From the NCBI GenBank assembly GCA_934120675.1, contig CAKOUU010000025.1, forward strand, positions 1-17,023: a stretch of 17,023 nucleotides of DNA. The letters run 5' to 3'. Of the stretch, positions 7,115-14,910 are shown in pieces. The first letter of the stretch is position 1, and every line of letters starts with the position of its first letter. The translations under genes and the position numbers were made by a program. The notes under the pieces are model-generated. The model searched no databases, was not told where the DNA came from, and saw only the letters and a list, made by a program, of their open reading frames with translations. Source of the DNA: an uncultured Clostridia bacterium. GTDB lineage: Bacteria; Bacillota; Clostridia; TANB77; CAG-508.

Positions 7115-8728
7115 TATAGTAAAGAAAAATAGAGTAACAATAATTGTAATATCAATTTTATTGATTTTAGTAAATATTTTAAATGTACTAGCACCATATT
7201 TTTTAAAATTAATAATTGACAAAATTACTGCAAATACTATTCGGTAAATCATTTTTAATAATCTTAGCATTATATGTTTTAACGAGAATTTCAATGATTT
7301 TAGTTGAGGTAGTAAGAAATAGAAAAACAAATTTACTATCTAATAAAATGTTAAGCGAATTAAGAAGCAAAATTTTTAATAAAGTTTTATCATTAAAAAT
7401 GGAAGATTTTGAAAAATTTCCATCATCTGATATTTATACTAGATTGACGGTTGATGCAGAAAATGTAAAAACATTATTTTCAGAGGACATACCTGTTATA
7501 GTAAATGATATAATGCATATTATTTTTATGCTTGTTGCAATGTTTGCAATAAATGTAAAATTAGCACTTATAGGAACAGCAATAATAATAGGATTTGGTA
7601 TAATTGAGCTTTGCTTAATAAAAAATTTGAAAAGACTTCATAAAGAAACTGTTAAAAAGAGAGACGTACAAAGCAAAGAATATTCAGAAACATATAATAA
7701 GAGTAAGCTAACAAAATTTTTTAACTTAGAAAATAAAAATATTAACAAAGTAAATAGATTACTTAGTGAAGAACTGAAAATAAGAAATAAATATATTTGG
7801 GTAGACTCATTTCCATGGCCGGTAAGTGTACTATTAGAGGCTACTGCGATATATGCCGTTTTATATTATGTGTTAAACATTGAAAGTGGAATATCATTAG
7901 GAACTGTGTATATATTTTTATATTATATTAGACAATGTTTTTCACCATTAAAAGAATTGTTTAATCAAATAGAAGATATTCAAACATCACAAGTTTCATT
8001 AGAGAGAATAGATACTATTTTATCAATAAAGGAAAAAGAAGATATAAATAAGGGCTTAAATGTTGAAAATTTAAAAGGCAATATTCAATTTGATGATGTT
8101 TCGTTTGCATATGATAAACAAACTATTTTGAGAAATATTTCATTTAAAATTAATGCAGGTGAAAAGACTGCAATTGTTGGTAAAACGCGGTGTTGGTAAA
8201 ACAACTATTACTAAAATTCTTATGAGATTATATCCTATTACAAAAGGAAAAGTCACTATAGATGGATATGATTTAAATGAACTTTCAATAGAATCTATTA
8301 GAAAAAATATTACATATATTTCACAAGATTCATATATTTTTAAAGATACTGTAAGAAAAAATATTTTATTAGAAAGAAATGATATCTCTGATGAACAAAT
8401 TTTAGATGTTATGGAACAAATCGGTGCTATTCCGTTATTGAATAGATTAGATAATGGGTTAGATGAAGTTGTTGATGTTAATAGGTTGTCAAAAGGTGAA
8501 TTACAGGTTATTGCTTTTATTAGAGCTATAGTTCATAAGGCTAATATTTATATTTTTGATGAGCCCACTTCTAATATTGACCTGAGAACCGAAAAAATGA
8601 TACAGAGTATTATTGATAAGATTTCTAAGAGTAGCACCGTTATAATCATAGCTCATAGATTATCTACTATTCAAAATGTTGATAGAATTTTGGAATTAAA
8701 AGATGGTGAGGTTTGCAAAAATTTTTAA
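7107..8728 (+). pseudogene. Second ABC exporter half-transporter, broken by two frameshifts
   Basis: A TTG start at 7107, overlapping the upstream stop and preceded by AGGTGAG, begins a membrane segment that continues to LKLIIDKITANTI and hits TAA at 7245-7247. Homology resumes in another frame from about 7216 (LLQILFGKSFLIILAL) and runs to 8199. One extra base, most simply C8188, then breaks Walker A: removing it restores VGKTGVGKTTITKIL into the last frame, which ends at 8728. The NBD keeps Walker B YIFDEPTSNID and H-loop IIIAHRLST, but its signature is LSKGE instead of LSGGQ. So it supplies the catalytic residues its partner lacks. As written, no full protein is made. Indel errors in the assembly would give the same picture. 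Confidence 0.85.
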
Positions 8729-8735
8729 AATTTTA

Positions 8736-8765
8736 TTGACAAATTTATGAATAAGGTGCTAAAAT
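8736..8765 (+). promoter_or_regulatory. Promoter of the T-box-aspS unit
   Basis: TTGACA (8736-8741), 18 nt, TAAAAT (8760-8765), starting 8 nt after the stop codon of the exporter gene. Transcription would begin near 8772, giving a T-box leader of about 225 nt before the terminator. Confidence 0.75.
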
Positions 8766-8771
8766 AATAAA

Positions 8772-8996
8772 CATAATAATAAAAATACATTGCGTTAGAA
8801 CAATACAAAGCAATTAGAAGTCACTAAAAGAGAAAAAGGGTCACCGGCTGAAAGCCCTTTAAGGTCAACCTAAATTGTGAAACACATTGGAGCAATTTTT
8901 ATAAAGTGGAAAATATTTGCAAAGCAAATACTTTCAAGCTGGGTGGTACCGCGGAATTATTTCGTCCCTGCATTTTGCAGTGGACGTTTTTTGATG
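8772..8996 (+). promoter_or_regulatory. T-box riboswitch leader
   Basis: The conserved T-box core GGGTGGTACCGCGG lies at 8941-8954. Pairing with the segment ending CGTCCC makes the antiterminator. The same CGTCC (8963-8967) instead pairs with GGACG (8982-8986) in the terminator, which is followed by TTTTTT. Upstream are a stem-I region (distal stem 8835-8840 with 8855-8860; lower stem CAATTAG with CTAAATTG) and a stem-III hairpin at 8914-8930. Uncharged tRNA is expected to favour antitermination and aspS expression. I could not fix the specifier codon: the 3' side of the stem-I internal loop reads GGTCAACC, which offers AAC (Asn, 8867-8869) but no GAC/GAT (Asp). Confidence 0.92.
8963..8992 (+). 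terminator. T-box-controlled terminator
   Basis: Stem CGUCC-CUGC with GCAG-U-GGACG (8963-8971 with 8977-8986, one bulged U), then TTTTTT (8987-8992). It is mutually exclusive with the antiterminator. Confidence 0.9.
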
Positions 8997-9006
8997 TCTT
9001 ATTGCA

Positions 9007-9113
9007 AAAATTCGACCAATGGGGACGTTGTTAAATTGGTTGAAAATTAGTTAACAATATAAAGATTTAGAATTTTTCAACCAATTTAACAACGTCCCCA
9101 TTGGTCGAATTTT
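9007..9113. repeat. Long inverted-repeat palindrome element, copy 2
   Basis: A perfect 40-bp inverted repeat (9007-9046 with 9074-9113) has a 27-nt loop. The arm matches copy 1 apart from a few bases (GACCAAT for GAACCAAT, GTTGTT for GTTCTT). Here the stem ends in AAAA/TTTT. In the plus direction that resembles a terminator, though GACAAAA follows at once. It sits 15 nt after the T-box terminator U-tract and ends 30 nt before the aspS start, so every antiterminated aspS mRNA carries it. Confidence 0.9.
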
Positions 9114-9143
9114 GACAAAAGGAAATAATAGGAGGTATTAAAG

Positions 9144-10892
9144 ATGAATGAGTACAAAACACATACTTGTAACGAAATCAGTCTAGAAGACGTAGGAAAA
9201 AAAGTTAGAATTGCTGGATGGGTGCAAACTATCCGTGACTTAGGTGGGTTAGTATTTTTAGATATTAGAGATATGTATGGAATTACACAAGTTGTAACAT
9301 CAGGAGAGGCAAAAGATGTTGATTTTGCATCACATATTCCAATTGAATCAACTGTTACAGTTTATGGAACTGTAAAAAAGAGGGATGAAGAGACTGTAAA
9401 TCCAAAATTAAAAACAGGTCTTGTTGAAATTAAAATTGAGGATATTAAAGTTTTAGGAAAAAGAACTAAAAATATTCCTTTTGAAATTAACACAAACCAA
9501 GAAATAAGAGAAGATTTAAGATTACAATATAGATATTTGGATTTAAGAAATGAAAGATTACAAAATAATTTGAAACTTCGTGCACAGGTTTTACAATTTT
9601 TAAGAAATCAAATGCAAGAACAGGGCTTTTTGGAGGTTCAAACACCAATACTTACAAGTTCTTCACCAGAGGGAGCAAGGGATTATTTAGTACCAAGTAG
9701 ATTACATCCAGGAAAATTCTATGCATTGCCACAAGCACCTCAACAATTTAAACAATTGTTAATGGTTTCTGGAATTGATAAATATTTTCAAATTGCACCT
9801 TGTTTTAGAGATGAAGATGCTAGAGCAGATAGAGCTCCAGGCGAATTTTATCAATTAGATATGGAAATGAGCTTTGCAACACAAGAAGATGTTTTCAAAG
9901 TAATGGAACCAGTAATGTATAACACATTTAAAAAATTCTCTGATAAGAAAATTGCAGAATATCCATTCCCAAGAATAACATACAAGGATGCAATGCTTAA
10001 ATATGGTTCAGATAAGCCAGATTTAAGAAACCCATTATACATTATAGATTTATCAGATTTTTTCAAAAAATGTACATTTAAGCCATTTATTGATAGAACT
10101 GTAAGAGCTATAAAAGTTGAAGGTCATATGTCAAAAGGATTCCATGAAAAGATGTTAGCATATGCTATGTCAATTGGTATGCAAGGACTTGGATATTTAG
10201 AGGTTCAAGAAGATATGAGTTTCAAAGGTCCAATTGATAAATTTATACCAGATGACTTAAAGAAAACTTTAATAGAATTAGCAGATTTAAAACAAAATGA
10301 TACAATATTCTTTATTGCTGATAATGAGAAGAGAGCTACAGAACTTGCAGGACAAATTAGAACTGAATTAGGAAATAGATTAAATTTAATAGATGAAGAT
10401 GTATTCCAATTTTGTTGGATAATTGATTTCCCAATGTTTGAGTTAGATGACCATGATAAATTGGCATTTAGCCATAATCCATTTTCAATGCCACAAGGTG
10501 GTTTGGATGCATTAGAAAATCAAAATCCATTAGAAATACTTGCATATCAATATGATATAGTTTGTAATGGAATTGAACTTTCTTCTGGAGCAGTTAGAAA
10601 CCATGATATTCAAATAATGTTGAAGGCGTTTGAAATGGCTGGTTACACAGAGGAAGAAGTTAAAACAAAATTTGGTGCTTTATATACTGCATTCCAATTT
10701 GGTGCTCCACCTCATGCAGGAATTGCACCTGGTATTGATAGAATGTTGATGCTTTTATCAAATTCAGATACTATTAGAGAAGTTATTGCATTTCCATTAA
10801 ATAGCAAGGCTCAAGATTTGATGATGGGGGCTCCCGGAAATGTTAGAAGGGACCAATTAAGAGATGTACACATTGAAATTATAAAAAAATAG
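9144..10892 (+). CDS. aspS: Aspartyl-tRNA synthetase (bacterial type)
   Basis: At 582 residues this is a full bacterial-type class II AspRS. It has an N-terminal OB-fold anticodon-binding domain (about 1-105), motif 2 region FRDEDARADRAPGEFYQLDM (221-240), a GAD insertion domain (about 290-420), and motif 3 GIAPGIDRMLMLL near residue 540. It loads Asp onto tRNA-Asp. The anticodon-domain residues often cited for tRNA-Asp/tRNA-Asn discrimination read Leu33 (IRDLGG) and Glu83 (KRDEET) here, not the His/Gly of typical nondiscriminating enzymes. By memory of that rule this suggests a discriminating enzyme. GGAGG is 8 nt before the ATG. A T-box controls it, and gatC follows 71 nt later. Confidence 0.97.
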   Translation: MNEYKTHTCNEISLEDVGKKVRIAGWVQTIRDLGGLVFLDIRDMYGITQVVTSGEAKDVDFASHIPIESTVTVYGTVKKRDEETVNPKLKTGLVEIKIEDIKVLGKRTKNIPFEINTNQEIREDLRLQYRYLDLRNERLQNNLKLRAQVLQFLRNQMQEQGFLEVQTPILTSSSPEGARDYLVPSRLHPGKFYALPQAPQQFKQLLMVSGIDKYFQIAPCFRDEDARADRAPGEFYQLDMEMSFATQEDVFKVMEPVMYNTFKKFSDKKIAEYPFPRITYKDAMLKYGSDKPDLRNPLYIIDLSDFFKKCTFKPFIDRTVRAIKVEGHMSKGFHEKMLAYAMSIGMQGLGYLEVQEDMSFKGPIDKFIPDDLKKTLIELADLKQNDTIFFIADNEKRATELAGQIRTELGNRLNLIDEDVFQFCWIIDFPMFELDDHDKLAFSHNPFSMPQGGLDALENQNPLEILAYQYDIVCNGIELSSGAVRNHDIQIMLKAFEMAGYTEEEVKTKFGALYTAFQFGAPPHAGIAPGIDRMLMLLSNSDTIREVIAFPLNSKAQDLMMGAPGNVRRDQLRDVHIEIIKK

Positions 10893-10904
10893 AGCATTTT
10901 ATTA

Positions 10905-10933
10905 TTGTAATTTTACGCATTTGAGTATATAAT
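10905..10933 (+). promoter_or_regulatory. Possible internal promoter before gatC
   Basis: TTGTAA (10905-10910), 17 nt, then a perfect TATAAT (10928-10933). It could give gatCAB T-box-independent expression. No terminator is visible between aspS and gatC, so read-through from the T-box promoter is also likely. Confidence 0.45.
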
Positions 10934-10963
10934 AAAGTAGATTTTTAAGGAGGAGAGATTAAG

Positions 10964-11251
10964 GTGAAAGTTAGTAAAGAAGAAATTTTACACATAGCAA
11001 AATTAGCAGACTTAGAAATAAAAGAAGAAGAAATTGAAAAATATGCACTTAATTTACAAGACATATTAGATTTTGCAGAAGTAGTAAACAATGCACCTGT
11101 TGATGGACTTGATGTTACAGTTGGTGCAAATGAAAAGAAAAATGTTTTTAGAAAAGATGAGATTAAGGTATTCAAAGATAATGAAGCATTATTACAAAAT
11201 GCACCATCAGAGGAACAACATATGTTTAAGATACCAAAAGTTATAAACTAA
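10964..11251 (+). CDS. gatC: Asp/Glu-tRNA amidotransferase subunit C
   Basis: This 95-residue protein has the GatC layout: an N-terminal helix EEILHIAKLADLEI, a second amphipathic helix LQDILDFAEVVN, the V-x-G-L turn (PVDGLDVT), and a C-terminal stretch ending in MFKIPKV. GatC wraps around GatA and GatB and stabilises the heterotrimer that amidates Glu-tRNA-Gln and/or Asp-tRNA-Asn. The start is GTG at 10964, preceded by AAGGAGGAG; no in-frame ATG fits better. The nucleotidase gene follows after 27 nt, so gatC is separated from gatA by an unrelated coding sequence. Confidence 0.95.
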   Translation: MKVSKEEILHIAKLADLEIKEEEIEKYALNLQDILDFAEVVNNAPVDGLDVTVGANEKKNVFRKDEIKVFKDNEALLQNAPSEEQHMFKIPKVIN

Positions 11252-11278
11252 ATGTGAATGGAATTTTAAGGAGAACAT

Positions 11279-11872
11279 ATGAATATAGGAATAGATATAG
11301 ATGATACAATTACAAAAACTAGTGAAGAAACTGATATTTATGCAAAAGAATATACAGAAAATATATTGAAAAGAAAATTTGAACTTCAAAATATAGAAAT
11401 CTTTGATCCAATGTGGGCAAAACATTTATATAATTGGACAGATGAAGAAAATGAAGAGTTTTGGGATTTATATTATGAAAAAATAATGGAAAATGTTAAA
11501 CCAAAAGGAGATGCAGTTGAAGTAATAAATAATTTATCTGTAAAAAATAATATAATAATTATTACAGCTAGATGGGATAGGGAAAGTGGAATTATAGCTA
11601 AAATAACAAAAGAATGGTTAAAAAGGAATAAGATAAATTATGAAAAACTTTATATTGGTCATAAAGATAAAAGAAAAATATCAGAAGAATGTAAAATAGA
11701 TGTATTCATAGATGATGGTTATAAAACTTGTGAACAAATCGCAGGACTTGGTATAAAAACATATATGATGGATTCTAGAATAAATAAAAATTTGGAAGAA
11801 AAAAATTGGAAAAGAGTTTATTCTTGGAAGGATTTTGAAAAAGAAATGTCCATTTTGGGACAGATGTCCTAA
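11279..11872 (+). CDS. HAD-family 5'-nucleotidase-like hydrolase (NT5C type)
   Basis: The 197-residue protein has the HAD motifs: motif I DIDDTIT (nucleophile D6, acid/base D8), motif II ITARWD with T96, a Lys-rich motif III region near 130-133, and motif IV FIDDG with D145/D146. The length and the INIT-A/R-W-D style resemble the 5'(3')-deoxyribonucleotidase/YqfW group, cytoplasmic enzymes that dephosphorylate nucleoside monophosphates. The exact substrate is unproven. AAGGAG precedes the ATG. It lies between gatC and gatA in the same direction and so is probably cotranscribed; a role in tRNA amidation is not implied. The last nine codons (189-197) fall in a palindrome (11843-11899), so the native C-terminus may have been replaced. 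Confidence 0.75.
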   Translation: MNIGIDIDDTITKTSEETDIYAKEYTENILKRKFELQNIEIFDPMWAKHLYNWTDEENEEFWDLYYEKIMENVKPKGDAVEVINNLSVKNNIIIITARWDRESGIIAKITKEWLKRNKINYEKLYIGHKDKRKISEECKIDVFIDDGYKTCEQIAGLGIKTYMMDSRINKNLEEKNWKRVYSWKDFEKEMSILGQMS

Positions 11873-11899
11873 AAAGAATCGTTCCCAAAATGACATTTC
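11843..11899. repeat. REP-like imperfect palindrome at the nucleotidase 3' end
   Basis: GAAATGTC-CATTTTGGGA (11843-11860) pairs with TCCCAAAATGACATTTC (11883-11899) with one bulge. Inside the loop is a second short palindrome, GGACA-GA-TGTCC (11858-11869). The stop codon lies between the arms. No U-tract follows, so it is a poor terminator. Its sequence differs from the CCAATGGGGACGTT elements, so it would be a separate family. Confidence 0.65.
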
Positions 11900-11938
11900 A
11901 AATAATAAGAGATAATAAGAGTGAAGGGAGAAAATGTG

Positions 11939-13417
11939 ATGGATATAACAGAATTAACAGTACATGAATTGCAAGAAAAATTAAAAAATAAAGAACTTAC
12001 AGTGACAGAAATAACAAAAGCATATGTAGACAGAGTAAATGACAAAGAAAAAGATGTACAAGCATTTGTTACAACACTAACAGATGAAGCATTAGAGCAA
12101 GCAAAAGATATACAAGAAAAAATAGATAATGGAGAAATTAGCGGAGATTTTGCAGGAATTCCAATAGGAATAAAAGACAATATGTGTACAAAAGGTGTAA
12201 AAACAACATGTAGTTCTAAAATGTTAGAAAACTTTGTTTCACCATATGATGCAACAGTTGTTGAAAAATTAAATGCAGAAAATATGATAGACTTAGGAAA
12301 ACTAAATATGGATGAATTCGCTATGGGTGGTTCAACAGAATATTCATATTTTAAGAAAACAAGAAATCCTTGGAACTTAAATAAAGTACCAGGAGGTTCT
12401 TCAGGTGGTTCTGCAGCAGCAGTTGCAGCAAACTTAGTTCCATGGGCACTTGGCTCAGATACAGGTGGTTCAATAAGACAACCAGCAAGTTTCTGCGGAG
12501 TAGTAGGGCTAAAACCAACATATGGATTAGTTTCAAGATATGGACTAGTAGCTTTTGCATCATCACTTGATCAAATCGGTCCAATTACAAAAGATGTAAG
12601 AGATAGTGCAATACTTTTGAATCTAATAGCAGGACATGACGAAAGAGATACAACATCTGCAGAAATGCCTAAAAAAGATTATACAAAAGCATTAAAAAAT
12701 GATGTAAAAGGCTTAAAAATAGGAGTTCCAAAAGAATTCTTTGGTGAAGGTATAAATGAAGAAGTAAAAGAAACTTTACAAAAAGCAATAGAAAAATACA
12801 AAGAACTTGGAGCAGAAGTTGAAGAATTTTCACTAGACATTGCTCAATATTCATTAGCAACATATTATATAATTGCATGTGCAGAAGCAAGTTCAAACTT
12901 AGGTAGATTTGATGGAATTCGTTATGGATATAGAACACCAGAATACAGTAACTTAAAAGAATTATATAAAAAGTCAAGAAGTGAAGGATTTGGAGAAGAA
13001 GTAAAAAGAAGAATAATCCTTGGAACATATGTGTTATCATCAGGATATTATGATGCATATTACAAAAAAGCACAACAAGTTAGAACATTAGTTATGAATG
13101 AATTTAACAAAGGATTTGAAAAATATGATGTTATATTAACACCAACATCTCCAACAGTAGCATTTGACATTGGTTCAAGGTCAAATAACCCATTAGAGAT
13201 GTATCTAGCAGACATATGTACAGTATCTGTAAATATTGCAGGACTTCCAGGAATATCAATACCAGTAGGCGTTGACAAAGAGGGAATGCCAATTGGTATG
13301 CAACTAATAGGAAATAGATTCCAAGAAGAAACAATTTTAAATGCAGCATATACATTAGAGCAAGAAATTAAATTTAGAGAAAATCATAAACCAGAATTCA
13401 AAGGAGGTGCTGAATAA
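11939..13417 (+). CDS. gatA: Asp/Glu-tRNA amidotransferase subunit A
   Basis: This is the amidase subunit of GatCAB. It hydrolyses glutamine and passes the ammonia to the GatB active site. The amidase signature region shows GGSSGGSAAA and GSDTGGSIRQPAS; the Ser-cisSer-Lys triad is K79, S154 and S178 when the chain starts at ATG 11939, the same numbering as in S. aureus GatA. A GTG at 11921 is also in frame, but GAAGGGAG lies right after it and is spaced 8 nt from the ATG, so the ATG start (492 residues) is preferred. The length is normal. The stop codon overlaps the gatB start (TAATG). Confidence 0.97.
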   Translation: MDITELTVHELQEKLKNKELTVTEITKAYVDRVNDKEKDVQAFVTTLTDEALEQAKDIQEKIDNGEISGDFAGIPIGIKDNMCTKGVKTTCSSKMLENFVSPYDATVVEKLNAENMIDLGKLNMDEFAMGGSTEYSYFKKTRNPWNLNKVPGGSSGGSAAAVAANLVPWALGSDTGGSIRQPASFCGVVGLKPTYGLVSRYGLVAFASSLDQIGPITKDVRDSAILLNLIAGHDERDTTSAEMPKKDYTKALKNDVKGLKIGVPKEFFGEGINEEVKETLQKAIEKYKELGAEVEEFSLDIAQYSLATYYIIACAEASSNLGRFDGIRYGYRTPEYSNLKELYKKSRSEGFGEEVKRRIILGTYVLSSGYYDAYYKKAQQVRTLVMNEFNKGFEKYDVILTPTSPTVAFDIGSRSNNPLEMYLADICTVSVNIAGLPGISIPVGVDKEGMPIGMQLIGNRFQEETILNAAYTLEQEIKFRENHKPEFKGGAE

Positions 13418-14853
13418 TGTCAAGAAGTGATTATGAAGTTGTAATAGGACTAGAAGTTCATGCAGAGCTTTCAACAAAAACAAAAATATTCTGCTCATGT
13501 CCAACAGAATTTGGTGCAGCACCTAATACACATGTATGTCCAGTTTGTATGGCAATGCCAGGAACACTACCAGTATTAAACGAAAAAGTTGTTGAATATG
13601 CAGTAAAAGCAGGTTTGGCTACAAACTGTGAAATATCAAGAGATAGTAAAAATGATAGAAAAAATTACTATTATCCAGATTTACCAAAATCTTATCAAAT
13701 ATCACAATTTGATAAACCACTATGTGAACATGGATATATTGAAATTGAAACATCAGAAGGTAAAAAGAAAATTAGATTATTAAGAATTCACATAGAAGAA
13801 GATGCCGGAAAACTAAACCATGATGACTTTGGAGGAGGAAGTCTAGTTGATTTAAACAGAGCGGGAGTTCCTTTAATAGAAATGGTTTCTGAACCAGATT
13901 TAAGAAGTGCAGAAGAGGTAGAAGCATATTTAAGAAAATTAAAATCAATACTAGAATATATTGAAGTTTCAGACTGTAAAATGCAAGAAGGTTCATTAAG
14001 AGCAGATGTCAATGTATCTGTTCATAAACCAGGAACACCATTTGGAACACGTACTGAAATGAAAAATATGAACTCATTTAGAAGTATTACAAGAGCTATC
14101 GAATATGAAATTGATAGACAAATTGATGTGCTAGAAGATGGCGGAAAAGTAGAACAAGAAACATTAAGATGGGATGATGTATCTGGAAAAACATTTTCGA
14201 TGAGAGACAAGGAAGATGCACAAGATTATAGATACTTCCCAGATCCAGACTTAGTTGCAATAAAACTTTCAGAAGAATATATTGAAAATATCAAGAAAAC
14301 TTTACCAGAATTACCAGAGACTAGAAAAGAAAGATATTTAAAAGAATATGAATTATCTGAAAAAGATGCAAATATTATAACTGCATCAAAATATTTATCA
14401 GACTTGTTTGAAAGTGCAATAAAAGTATGTAATAATCCAAAAGCAGTTAATAACTGGATTATATCAGATATATCAAGAATTTTAAATGAAACAGAAACAG
14501 AACCAATTGCTATTCCATTTGATGGAAATCAATTAGGAAAATTAGTTATTTTAATTGATAAAGGTACAATTAGTTCAAGTATTGGTAAAAAAGTTTTAAC
14601 AGAATTATTTGAAAATCCAAGAGATCCAGAAGATATAATAAAGGAAAAAGGATGGATTCAAATTTCTGATGAAGGTGCAATTAAAGAGGTTGTTTCTAAA
14701 ATATTAGAAGCAAATCCACAATCAATTGCAGATTATAAAGCAGGAAAAGACAGAGCATTAGGATTTTTGGTTGGTCAAGCAATGAAGGAAACAAAAGGAA
14801 AAGCAAATCCAAAAATGTTAAATGAAATGTTCTTAGCTGAATTGAATAAATAA
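13417..14853 (+). CDS. gatB: Asp/Glu-tRNA amidotransferase subunit B
   Basis: The 478-residue GatB activates the misacylated tRNA by phosphorylation and then amidates it. Seen are the N-terminal YEVVIGLEVHAEL block, a zinc-type cysteine set (C26, C28, C41, C44), the LRADVNVSVH segment near residue 195, and a C-terminal YqeY-like tRNA-binding domain (about 330-478) ending in the usual AKETKGKANP-type helix (here MKETKGKANPKM). The ATG overlaps the gatA stop, and GGAGGTG in the gatA end serves as its ribosome-binding site, so translational coupling is likely. It is the last gene of the cluster; the inverted repeat at 14850-14910 starts within its stop region. Confidence 0.97.
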   Translation: MSRSDYEVVIGLEVHAELSTKTKIFCSCPTEFGAAPNTHVCPVCMAMPGTLPVLNEKVVEYAVKAGLATNCEISRDSKNDRKNYYYPDLPKSYQISQFDKPLCEHGYIEIETSEGKKKIRLLRIHIEEDAGKLNHDDFGGGSLVDLNRAGVPLIEMVSEPDLRSAEEVEAYLRKLKSILEYIEVSDCKMQEGSLRADVNVSVHKPGTPFGTRTEMKNMNSFRSITRAIEYEIDRQIDVLEDGGKVEQETLRWDDVSGKTFSMRDKEDAQDYRYFPDPDLVAIKLSEEYIENIKKTLPELPETRKERYLKEYELSEKDANIITASKYLSDLFESAIKVCNNPKAVNNWIISDISRILNETETEPIAIPFDGNQLGKLVILIDKGTISSSIGKKVLTELFENPRDPEDIIKEKGWIQISDEGAIKEVVSKILEANPQSIADYKAGKDRALGFLVGQAMKETKGKANPKMLNEMFLAELNK

Positions 14854-14910
14854 AAGAACCAATGGGGATGTTGTGAACCAATTTAACAACGTCCCCATTG
14901 GTTCTTTTAT
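14850..14910. repeat. Palindrome element, copy 3, serving as bidirectional terminator
   Basis: A 25-bp stem (14850-14874 with 14886-14910, one G-T) has an 11-nt loop. The right side is a full arm of the family (GAACCAATTTAACAACGTCC onward) and the left side is a truncated inverted copy, so this is a shortened form of the elements at 2986 and 9007. Its ends read AAAAG...CTTTTAT, giving U-tracts on both strands. It overlaps the stop codons of gatB (14851-14853) and of the convergent membrane-protein gene (14907-14909), and probably ends both transcripts. Confidence 0.85.

Noticed and set aside
9112..9141. TTGACA followed after 18 nt by TATTAA, resembling a promoter right before aspS
   Set aside because: The start site would fall inside the aspS coding sequence, past the ATG and its ribosome-binding site. 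The TTGACA arises from the edge of the inverted repeat.
11921..11938. Upstream GTG start for gatA adding six residues
   Set aside because: The added codons contain the ribosome-binding site for the ATG at 11939, and the catalytic residues match standard GatA numbering from that ATG.
12351..13355. Several long open frames on the minus strand within gatA, and similar ones in gatB and the flippase gene
   Set aside because: They are shadows of the strongly conserved plus-strand genes; their translations are low-complexity Leu/Phe-rich with no start signals.
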